From NCBI GenBank assembly GCA_937927845.1, contig CALFXE010000033.1, positions 1 to 5,021 of the forward strand: a stretch of DNA of 5,021 nt, in the 5' to 3' direction. This document shows positions 1-4,993 of the stretch, one piece after another. A program made the position numbers and the translations under genes. The notes under the pieces are model-generated. The model made no database searches, had not been told where the DNA came from, and saw nothing but the letters and a program-made list of their open reading frames with translations. The stretch's first letter is position 1. Each line of letters begins with the position of its first letter. The DNA is from an uncultured Paludibacter sp. GTDB taxonomy: Bacteria > Bacteroidota > Bacteroidia > Bacteroidales > Paludibacteraceae.

Positions 1-26
1 CTGTGACTAAATTGATTAACAATTTT

Positions 27-53
27 TGTCCAGTCTTCTAGGGGGCTAAGACA
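27..53 (+). repeat. left arm of terminal inverted repeat
   Basis: This stretch begins TGTCCAG and ends CTAAGACA. It matches the reverse complement of 4967-4993 at about 22 of 27 positions with one gap: TGTCCAG is identical, followed by TA, a run of four G, and TAAGACA. The two arms enclose all three large genes. Matching end repeats about 5 kb apart with gene cargo between them are typical of transposable units. No transposase is present, so mobility would have to be supplied in trans. I cannot name an IS family from this arm. The precise outer border is uncertain because the flank is a T run. Confidence 0.6.
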
Positions 54-63
54 GTAAGACTGG
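30..63. repeat. 8-bp inverted repeat and tandem TAAGACnG at left end
   Basis: CCAGTCTT (30-37) and AAGACTGG (56-63) form a perfect 8-bp inverted repeat around an 18-nt spacer. Within it, TAAGACAG (47-54) and TAAGACTG (55-62) are two adjacent near-identical 8-mers. The structure overlaps the left terminal arm and has no equivalent at the right end. No T run follows, so an intrinsic terminator is unlikely. It could be a protein-binding subterminal site, but that is inference. Confidence 0.45.
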
Positions 64-100
64 TTCCTGATATAACTCACTCATGCTAAGATGATAATAT

Positions 101-170
101 AACATACATGCTATCATAACATATATGTTATATTCAGCCATTTTACTATATTTGACTGTAACATATATGA
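101..170. promoter_or_regulatory. AACATAyATG repeat cluster with 16-bp palindrome, candidate operator
   Basis: Three copies of a 10-mer occur at AACATACATG (101-110), AACATATATG (118-127) and AACATATATG (160-169). The middle copy is the core of the perfect palindrome ATAACATATATGTTAT (116-131). The palindrome lies where a -33 element would be expected for the -7 element at 147-154, and the third copy lies near the predicted transcription start. That arrangement would suit a dimeric repressor. Part of the motif recurs in reverse orientation at 1736-1746 (CTATATGTTAC), upstream of the restriction operon. The sequence is AT-rich, so some similarity could be chance. Confidence 0.4.
147..154 (+). 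promoter_or_regulatory. Bacteroidota-type -7 element for the lipoprotein gene
   Basis: TATATTTG is an exact match to the TAnnTTTG -7 consensus known for Bacteroidota primary-sigma promoters. The region about 19-20 bases upstream (around 125-130) has no good TTTG -33 element, only ATGTTA inside the palindrome. Transcription would start near 160, giving a leader of about 90 bases before the ATG at 253. One such 8-mer is expected by chance in about 5 kb, so its support comes mainly from its position. Confidence 0.4.
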
Positions 171-252
171 TATGATTATCTCCCTTTAAATGCTTGCTTA
201 TCAATTTTTAACGGATGAAGTTTATACTATTAAAACCTAAATTCAAACGATT

Positions 253-1324
253 ATGAAACAGAGTTTTTATCTGAGTATTTTACTTACAATATTTGTCATT
301 TTCGCTTCCTGTAGAAACAACACCTTAGTTGGTAAAACCTTTTGTGTTGGATGGAAAAATTAGTTCGGAATATTACGCTTCGTTGAAAGAAATTAGACTG
401 GATTTTATAAGTGCTGATAAAGTAGAAGCTAAGATGACAATGTATGCCGATGCATTAGGTTATCGTGTAATAAGTGATCATAAGGAAACTGAATCCAAAA
501 TCTTTTCTTATTCATATGAATCTGGATTACTCAGCGTACCGAATTTTAATCTAACATCAAAATTAGATTTTTTGGGGAACGGCGATATTGTTACAAATGA
601 GAATGAGTATTTATATCATACATCAATCGTTGATTATTTAGGAACTGATGAAGCATTTGAAAGATTAAAGCAAAATTCCAAGGGGAACTTTGCAGCCTTG
701 TTTAAAAGCTTTCTCGAAAAGCCTTCCAAGCCATTATTAAGGAAGGAGGGAGGTAAACTTATATTCAGTGACCGTGAGCAAGATAAACCGCAAATGAGTC
801 TTAGGGATTCGCTTATTTCGCTGTATAATGATATTTTGGTAACATTAGATTCTCTGACAGAGATAAAAAACATTGATCTGGAAGAGACTTCCAATTTACA
901 GAAACAAATAAAACAATTACTACAAAATAAAAACAGTAATGAAGATCAGTTAAGGCGTGCTGAAATATTGATTCAAGAATTGAAGAAAAGAATAAATTAT
1001 TTTGGGAACTCTCAACACATTTTTGAAGTAAAGCCATTACTGTTTACTGGTACCAAAATATTTTGCGATGAGTTACAAGGATGGAAGTATGAAGTAACAA
1101 TCAAAAATGATTCGATAACGCTGAAACTGTTTCCTGGCTCCGCCAATGACCTTTATAAAAACAAGAGCAAATCAATAGAGATTATAAAAGGCATTTTTTC
1201 CAATGGAAAGATTGTTACAAAAGACCTGCCAGAATACCTTACCAACAGATTCAAATATGAAAATGGCATCCTGTACGAAGTGAACAATGAAGGTGATTAT
1301 AATGACTATTCTGAATGTAAGTAA
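253..1324 (+). pseudogene. lipoprotein gene interrupted by a +1 frameshift
   Basis: The ATG at 253 opens a 36-codon frame encoding a Lys-containing N-end, a hydrophobic core (YLSILLTIFVIF) and a lipobox-like FASC with Cys20 at 310-312. This is a signal peptidase II lipoprotein signal. The frame stops at TAG 361-363. The long downstream frame begins in the next frame directly after TAG 326-328, with no ATG at its head. Removing one T from the run at 340-343 turns GGT AAA ACC TTT into a continuous reading with GTG TTG GAT GGA, restoring a single protein of about 356 residues. The gene is therefore a lipoprotein split by a one-base insertion, a sequencing error, or less likely programmed +1 slippage. 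The intact product would be lipidated at Cys20. Residues after it (RNNTLVGKTF) lack an acidic surface-export motif, so a periplasm-facing location is guessed. There is no Shine-Dalgarno sequence, as is common in Bacteroidota. Its role is unknown. Confidence 0.75.
329..1324 (+). CDS. downstream frame of the broken lipoprotein, hypothetical protein
   Basis: This 331-codon frame is open from just after TAG 326-328. Its only early start is a TTG at 329 with no ribosome binding site, so it is probably the body of the upstream lipoprotein rather than an independent gene. Residues 5-100 are strand-rich with repeated aromatic positions (EYYASLKEIRLDF, YSYESGLLSVPNF) and look like a beta-sandwich or barrel-like fold. 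Residues about 156-224 are helical and charged, with heptad-like spacing (LQKQIKQLLQN, LIQELKKRI), suggesting a coiled coil. Residues about 232-331 form a second strand-rich domain ending in FKYENGILYEVNNEG. I do not recognise the family. Without its signal peptide the product would stay in the cytoplasm and probably misfold. It is separated by 629 bases from the restriction operon, with no sign of cotranscription. Confidence 0.6.
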   Translation: MVKPFVLDGKISSEYYASLKEIRLDFISADKVEAKMTMYADALGYRVISDHKETESKIFSYSYESGLLSVPNFNLTSKLDFLGNGDIVTNENEYLYHTSIVDYLGTDEAFERLKQNSKGNFAALFKSFLEKPSKPLLRKEGGKLIFSDREQDKPQMSLRDSLISLYNDILVTLDSLTEIKNIDLEETSNLQKQIKQLLQNKNSNEDQLRRAEILIQELKKRINYFGNSQHIFEVKPLLFTGTKIFCDELQGWKYEVTIKNDSITLKLFPGSANDLYKNKSKSIEIIKGIFSNGKIVTKDLPEYLTNRFKYENGILYEVNNEGDYNDYSECK

Positions 1325-1385
1325 ACTTCAGTTTTGATAGAAGGAGCGGAGGAAATAGAGGATTTGGCGGAAACGCGGGATTTTT

Positions 1386-1447
1386 GAAATACAGCCTTAA
1401 CCTTCATCATGTCAACAACACGTTGACAGGAGGTTATGCTGTATTTT
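1386..1447. repeat. 62-nt imperfect hairpin, possible terminator or structured RNA
   Basis: Three stacked stems can be drawn. GAAATACAGC (1386-1395) pairs with GCTGTATTTT (1438-1447) over ten pairs, one of them G-U. TAACCT (1398-1403) pairs with AGGTTA (1431-1436). TGTCAAC (1410-1416) pairs with GTTGACA (1422-1428) around the loop AACAC. That gives 23 pairs with two small internal loops. Transcribed forward, the 3' arm runs into TTTTCTT; transcribed backward it runs into TTTCAAAAATC. It could therefore end transcription from the lipoprotein gene about 60 bases after its stop. The internal loops are larger than in a typical intrinsic terminator, so a structured RNA or a protein-binding palindrome remains possible. 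Confidence 0.5.
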
Positions 1448-1514
1448 CTTGCTGGCATTCTTTTGAGACGGTATTCGCTCCTCAATCTGCACCCTGTTTC
1501 CCACTGATGGTAAG

Positions 1515-1616
1515 ATGAACATGATTGACCTTCATTCAAAGTGGAGAAAGAAGTACTACAAATACTGGTTTCGCAAATGGTTTTTCAAAGTAAGGAGAAA
1601 CACTTATCCTCGGTAA
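1515..1616 (+). CDS. 33-codon strongly basic, aromatic mini-ORF (doubtful)
   Basis: Starting at ATG 1515 (or ATG 1521 in the same frame) and ending at TAA 1614-1616, this frame encodes a peptide rich in Lys, Arg, Trp and Tyr with a single acidic residue (for example KWRKKYYKYWFRKWFFK). Small cationic amphipathic peptides can be membrane-active toxins, but A-rich DNA can also produce such a composition by chance. There is no ribosome binding site beyond a weak GGTAAG and no family match that I recognise. It lies alone in the intergenic gap. I list it only because the composition is unusual. Confidence 0.15.
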   Translation: MNMIDLHSKWRKKYYKYWFRKWFFKVRRNTYPR

Positions 1617-1708
1617 AGTGGGTCTCCGGGCCAGAACACTCCTTTAATGAAAGCATGTTTTAGGTCTATGGGATGTGAGCCGAATGGCTTTCTCCCGTTT
1701 TACTTTAC
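1613..1708. repeat. nested inverted repeats, possible folded RNA segment
   Basis: GTAAAGT (1613-1619) is perfectly complementary to ACTTTAC (1702-1708). Inside lies a local hairpin at 1670-1696: GGGA pairs with TCCC, then GAGCC pairs with GGCTT around a GAAT loop. A competing pair is GAAAGC (1649-1654) with GCTTTC (1687-1692). Nested pairing of this kind suggests a folded RNA, possibly with alternative conformations. No known RNA family is recognised and no promoter directly ahead is clear. Confidence 0.25.
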
Positions 1709-1751
1709 ATGTGGTTGAGTTATTCGACAAAGTTGCTATATGTTACTGAAA

Positions 1752-1764
1752 ATAAACAGTTTAT
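1752..1764. promoter_or_regulatory. 13-bp palindrome overlapping a TATAAT hexamer
   Basis: ATAAAC-A-GTTTAT is a perfect odd palindrome and could bind a dimeric regulator. It overlaps TATAAT at 1762-1767, though no -35 hexamer sits at a normal distance (TTGCTA at 1733 is 23 bases away). A reverse copy of the upstream AACATATA motif lies just before it, at 1736-1746. The site is about 190 bases ahead of the endonuclease gene. No regulator gene is present in the window, and AT-rich palindromes of this size can arise by chance. Confidence 0.2.
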
Positions 1765-1831
1765 AATCTATGCCCTTAAGTGGAATGAGATAAAAGCCGG
1801 AGCCACCGCCCGCCGAAATAAAGAAAGGAGG

Positions 1832-1861
1832 TTGTTTACCTAAGGTATTGGCTAGGTTTTG
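1832..1861 (+). promoter_or_regulatory. weak Bacteroidota-type promoter for the restriction operon
   Basis: TTG at 1832-1834 and TAGGTTTTG at 1853-1861 are 18 bases apart. They approximate the Bacteroidota -33 TTG and -7 TAnnTTTG pattern (seven of eight at the -7 site). Transcription would start near 1867, leaving a leader of about 87 bases before ATG 1954. An alternative is TAAATTCG at 1928-1935, which would give a very short leader. Both candidates are close to a copy of TTTACCTAA (1835-1843 and 1922-1930). Confidence 0.25.
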
Positions 1862-1930
1862 AGATTTGAAGAGATTTTATGCAGAATGTGGGAGAAACTT
1901 AATTTCTATACAAAGCTTCGATTTACCTAA
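1835..1930 (+). repeat. TTTACCTAA direct repeat pair ahead of the operon
   Basis: The 9-mer TTTACCTAA occurs at 1835-1843 and again at 1922-1930, 87 bases apart, in the leader and promoter region of the endonuclease gene. Two identical copies so close together could be regulator-binding half sites. The motif is AT-rich and no candidate regulator is encoded nearby, so this is only a suggestion. Confidence 0.25.
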
Positions 1931-1953
1931 ATTCGCCTGAATAGCACTTAGTT

Positions 1954-3195
1954 ATGATTGCGGATAAATGGATCGATAGTATTTTAAAGGTCTGTGACAA
2001 GGTCGAACAGGAAAATCCCATTGAGAATCAATTAGTTTCTCTTTTAGTGGAGAAATGCTTCGCCAAAAAGGAAGTGCCAGAAGGTGGGGTTGGGCTGGTG
2101 TTTGCTAGCGCTTTCGACTTACTAATATCCGCAGAATATTATGGGTCTTTGAGTCACACAGGCTGGCTTTATTGTCCCGACAATGAGCCAAGGCTATTCT
2201 TTCATTATACTAATTGTTGCCCAAGGCATGTAATAGAAGATAAGTTTTTCTTTCATCCTTCTAACAAGCCTACATCCGGAAAAATAGGTACGGCAACATC
2301 TCGTCTGCTGCTACTTTTTTTAAAAGGAATCTTTAAGTTTAAAAACCTTAAAGAAGAAATTCTAAAGGGTACAGAACCTGTCGATGCGATTATAGTAAAC
2401 AGAGAGACCAAGCAAATTCTTTTTGCAGAGATAAAGGCGTCTCCACTTTTGACATTAGCTGTTTCAATGAAGGCGGAGCGATTGACCTCTGAAGTTGAAG
2501 GGGAGATTGTAGCAAACGGTCATATGACCATAACCAACTCTAAGCTTTACTTGTCACCAATAGATTTATGGATACCGGTTGCAATCGAAGGGAGGTGGGA
2601 AAGCAGACATTTTAAATTAGGTCAGAAAAATGACGAGAAGGATTTTTATTGGGGTTTCCGAGGAATGATTGATTTACTTGAAAATGACGCTGAGTTTTTT
2701 GATTGCTATTTTGAATATTGGTTAGAGTCATTTAATTCATATTCTCCTAAATCCAACAAGAATATTTTTTGGCTTACAAATGCATGTGGAACGCCTACAC
2801 CGATTCCTGAGGGGTGGCAGAAACGAAGGGTTGGAAGCGGTTATGAATCTATTTCAGATTCAAAAACGAGCGTTGGGATGGATCGGACGGATGACATCAA
2901 AAAGGGTATCTACCAAGTATTAAAGCTAGGATCAGAGGGAAAGCCATTTTCTGCAACCTGGGATTATAAAGTAGGCATTATTTCAAATATACATCCAGCA
3001 CGACACTTTGATGATTACCTAAAATCATTGAAGGATATTGTTTGGACTAATGATGAAACCGGCAGGGCAAAATTCGTCAAAGACTTACCGGACGATCAGA
3101 AAATATATAATCTATTTGATGGAATAATCGCGCTTACTAAAAGTTACTCAAGGGACGAATGGATTGATAAGTTATTTTCAAATTTTACTTTATGA
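1954..3195 (+). CDS. Type II-like restriction endonuclease, PD-(D/E)XK fold
   Basis: This is a 413-residue protein expected to cut double-stranded DNA at sites left unmodified by the partner methyltransferase. The nuclease signature is VDAII with D144, a turn, then ILFAEIKAS with E159 and K161, giving D-x14-E-x-K on two strands as in PD-(D/E)XK enzymes. Ahead of it, residues 53-64 form a helix (AFDLLISAEYYG) that may carry an accessory acidic residue. A Cys/His cluster (C74, C88, C89, H92) may bind metal. Behind it, GMDRTDDIKKGIYQVLKLG (308-326) looks conserved and may contribute to DNA binding. The ATG at 1954 is the first start after the in-frame TAG at 1942-1944. No Shine-Dalgarno sequence is visible. 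The stop overlaps the next ATG by four bases, so translation is coupled. The length is normal for a stand-alone Type II enzyme and there is no ATPase or helicase domain. I cannot name the family or its recognition site. Confidence 0.8.
   Translation: MIADKWIDSILKVCDKVEQENPIENQLVSLLVEKCFAKKEVPEGGVGLVFASAFDLLISAEYYGSLSHTGWLYCPDNEPRLFFHYTNCCPRHVIEDKFFFHPSNKPTSGKIGTATSRLLLLFLKGIFKFKNLKEEILKGTEPVDAIIVNRETKQILFAEIKASPLLTLAVSMKAERLTSEVEGEIVANGHMTITNSKLYLSPIDLWIPVAIEGRWESRHFKLGQKNDEKDFYWGFRGMIDLLENDAEFFDCYFEYWLESFNSYSPKSNKNIFWLTNACGTPTPIPEGWQKRRVGSGYESISDSKTSVGMDRTDDIKKGIYQVLKLGSEGKPFSATWDYKVGIISNIHPARHFDDYLKSLKDIVWTNDETGRAKFVKDLPDDQKIYNLFDGIIALTKSYSRDEWIDKLFSNFTL
3192..3195 (+). promoter_or_regulatory. 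ATGA stop-start overlap coupling endonuclease and methyltransferase
   Basis: The endonuclease stop TGA (3193-3195) shares bases with the methyltransferase start ATG (3192-3194). No separate ribosome binding site or promoter is evident just ahead, so reinitiation by ribosomes finishing the endonuclease is the likely route. In this order the nuclease would be made first, which is risky for a host newly receiving the system unless an internal promoter exists or nuclease activity is slow to appear. Confidence 0.7.
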
Positions 3196-4964
3196 GTACA
3201 GCCTATTTCAAGTTACGTGCTAATGTTGAACTGGAAGGTGACACCATTATCGCGCAAAGAGAAATCAAAGCCCTTTGCTCAAAATTCTCTTTAGTAAAAA
3301 GGAATGAATTGATTAAATCTAGACAGCAACTCAAACTCGCGGAGGAACATTTTTTATCAAATGCACGGGAAGGTGATGTTATTGGTTTTATTGGGGAAAT
3401 AACTGAAGGCAATCTCAACACTTTAATAACCAAATCCAGCTTTGTTCAAGAGATCTGGCTGCTTGATTTGCCAACAAAACTCAAAAGGAACCATAGCAAA
3501 GACTATATTCAGCAGGCGCCGGATTCTGCCTTTTGCATTGTACCACTTTTTGCAATGGCCGAATTGCTGACATATTGCAAAACAAGCGAGATAAATCTAT
3601 CGCATTTAAGAACATTTACTCAGCATTTGGCGAATAATACTCCCGATGGGGAGCTTGAAAAAATTGTTCGTAAATCGACCACCTCAACGCCTCATGTACA
3701 TGGGCTTCATAAGTATAAGGCAAAATTTTTTCCGAGGCTTGTACGGACTTTATTATTAGGTGAGTCGCGGGATAAGTCAGATATTAAAATCTTAGATCCA
3801 TTTGTCGGTAGCGGAACAGCATTGATTGAAGCATCCTTTATGGGCTACAAATCCGTAGGTGTTGATATTGATAAGCTTTCATGTTTAATATCTGAAAGTA
3901 AAATCAAACTTTTGAGCCTTCCAGTCGATAAGATTCAGAAAGAAGTTGCCGAATATTATACTGGTCGTAGTTCATCCAAATCTGAATATAAATTTCCTTC
4001 TTGGATTAGCAAGAAATTTGACCGTTGGGGTAATGTCGATGAACGGGAAGTATATGAGAAGGAAATTTCTAACCTAACGAAGAGGCTACCTAATCTTAAT
4101 GGCAGTAAGAAACTGTTTGAAACCGCAATAAGCGATGCAGTCAGCAGGAAGTTCAACATTCGCATGATGGGGACTGGTGTCGGAAGATTCGCTCTTGAAA
4201 TTCAGAAGTTGCCATTGAATAGGACATTTGATAATAACATTAAGTTTTTGGCAAAAGCAAGTAGTGTAGTAAATGCCTTGAGGGCAGCTTACGAAATTGA
4301 ATTGAAGACTCCGGAAATCATAAATGGAACTGCAACCGAACTGCCAATAAAGGATAGTTCTATTGATCTCATACTTACATCTCCACCCTATCTACCCGCA
4401 TCCTCTGGAAGAGAAGATTATTTGATTGGTAAGTCCATATCTATCACAGCCCTCAATCTGATGAGTGAAAGAGATATTGAACTTGCAGAGGAAAGGAGTG
4501 TTGGCTCAATGAAAAGCTTGTCCACTAATGATGCTCAACAATTGCCTAAAAGTGTCTATGAACTGTATGATTTTCTGAAAAATGACGAGTTACGTAAGAT
4601 TAAGGCTAATCCTACAATTGCTTACTATAATGATATAAGGAGAGCCTTGGATGAATCCTTCCGCGTCCTCGTTCCCGGCGGGAAAGCAATTTACATCATA
4701 GGCAAGGAATCTGTTTTTTATACTTTCAAGAGCAGGGAAGTTTTGTTTAAAGTTGAATGTGATAAAATCTTCGAGGAAATGGCAAAAAAGGCTGGATTTA
4801 TTGTTAGGGAAGTTGTGGATATTGAACTTAACAAAAAGAATAAAAACGCAAGACCTCGGTCGCTCGACAAGTATTTCGAATCTGCTTTGATATTAGAAAA
4901 ACCTAAGGTTCCGGCAAAGCGCAGATCAACAAAGAAAAGTACGAGGGTGATTTTGACAAAGTGA
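3192..4964 (+). CDS. DNA amino-methyltransferase with TSPPY motif and Trm11-like front
   Basis: This 590-residue methyltransferase should transfer a methyl group from S-adenosylmethionine to an exocyclic amino group in DNA, protecting sites from the upstream nuclease. Motif X-like HKYKAKFFP is at 173-181, motif I DPFVGSGT at 202-209, motif II GVDID around D225, motif III NGTATELP at 378-385 and catalytic motif IV TSPPY at 396-400. A later strand follows RVLVPGGK (491-498). SPPY favours N4-cytosine, with N6-adenine possible. Motif I precedes IV, and a helical insert of about 150 residues separates II and III; it may hold target recognition. The first 30 residues (AYFKLRANVELEGDTIIAQ, then REIKAL) and DPFxGSGTxLIEA resemble Trm11/TrmG10 tRNA methyltransferases, but those usually have DPPY. 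The C-terminal tail is very basic (KPKVPAKRRSTKKSTR). The ATG lies in the ATGA overlap with the endonuclease stop, so the two are cotranscribed. The gene ends three bases before the right inverted repeat. Confidence 0.85.
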   Translation: MSTAYFKLRANVELEGDTIIAQREIKALCSKFSLVKRNELIKSRQQLKLAEEHFLSNAREGDVIGFIGEITEGNLNTLITKSSFVQEIWLLDLPTKLKRNHSKDYIQQAPDSAFCIVPLFAMAELLTYCKTSEINLSHLRTFTQHLANNTPDGELEKIVRKSTTSTPHVHGLHKYKAKFFPRLVRTLLLGESRDKSDIKILDPFVGSGTALIEASFMGYKSVGVDIDKLSCLISESKIKLLSLPVDKIQKEVAEYYTGRSSSKSEYKFPSWISKKFDRWGNVDEREVYEKEISNLTKRLPNLNGSKKLFETAISDAVSRKFNIRMMGTGVGRFALEIQKLPLNRTFDNNIKFLAKASSVVNALRAAYEIELKTPEIINGTATELPIKDSSIDLILTSPPYLPASSGREDYLIGKSISITALNLMSERDIELAEERSVGSMKSLSTNDAQQLPKSVYELYDFLKNDELRKIKANPTIAYYNDIRRALDESFRVLVPGGKAIYIIGKESVFYTFKSREVLFKVECDKIFEEMAKKAGFIVREVVDIELNKKNKNARPRSLDKYFESALILEKPKVPAKRRSTKKSTRVILTK

Positions 4965-4966
4965 TT

Positions 4967-4993
4967 GTGTCTTAACCCCTTATTAGCTGGACA
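4967..4993 (-). repeat. right arm of terminal inverted repeat
   Basis: Read on the minus strand this begins TGTCCAGCTAATA, continues AGGGGTTAAGACAC and pairs with the left arm at 27-53. It starts three bases after the methyltransferase stop codon, so the operon fills the cassette right up to its end. The outer flank (GATTTTTT) and the left outer flank (AATTTT) are both A/T runs, so a target-site duplication such as ATTTT is possible but not demonstrable. The arm does not form a convincing transcription terminator. Confidence 0.6.

Larger units (their letters stand above)
1325..1953. other. 629-base gene-free region with folded elements and operon promoter
   Basis: No convincing gene is present. 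Forward and reverse frames are short, lack good starts and do not read like conserved proteins. The region holds a 62-nt hairpin (1386-1447), a 33-codon basic mini-ORF (1515-1616), a possibly folded segment (1613-1708), a 13-bp palindrome (1752-1764), a 9-bp direct repeat (1835-1843 and 1922-1930) and a weak promoter match. AAAGGAGG at 1825-1832 looks like a Shine-Dalgarno sequence but precedes no usable frame. The length is large for an intergenic gap in a compact cassette, so a decayed gene or a noncoding RNA is possible. Confidence 0.6.
27..4993. mobile_element. candidate transposase-less cassette bounded by inverted repeats
   Basis: A unit of about 4.97 kb is bounded by imperfect 27-bp inverted repeats and holds a broken lipoprotein gene and a restriction-modification operon. 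No transposase, integrase or resolvase gene is seen. This fits the idea of a mobile insertion cassette, an IS-derived unit whose transposase has been replaced by passenger genes and which is moved in trans. What is seen is the repeat pair and the cargo; mobility is inferred. The arms could instead be remnants of two separate insertion events. Confidence 0.35.

Noticed and set aside
101..170. AACATAyATG repeats as a CRISPR array
   Set aside because: The repeats are only about 10 bases, irregularly spaced and AT-rich, with no cas genes in the window.
634..1037. Reverse-strand open frames inside the lipoprotein gene
   Set aside because: They lie opposite a longer, protein-like forward frame and look like frame shadows.
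1389..1444. Integron attC site
   Set aside because: The arms contain AAC and GTT but do not match the RYYYAAC/GTTRRRY core sites, and no integrase is present.
1306..1539. Reverse-strand 77-codon open frame in the gap after the lipoprotein
   Set aside because: It overlaps the end of the lipoprotein gene, covers the 62-nt hairpin, and its low-complexity basic/serine translation resembles no family I know.
1670..1696. Group II intron domain V
   Set aside because: The hairpin has AGC near its 5' side but lacks the conserved domain V length, GAAA-type loop and bulge, and there is no maturase or GTGYG start.
3203..4165. Reverse-strand open frames inside the methyltransferase gene
   Set aside because: The forward frame has clear catalytic motifs through this whole stretch, and the reverse frames have none.
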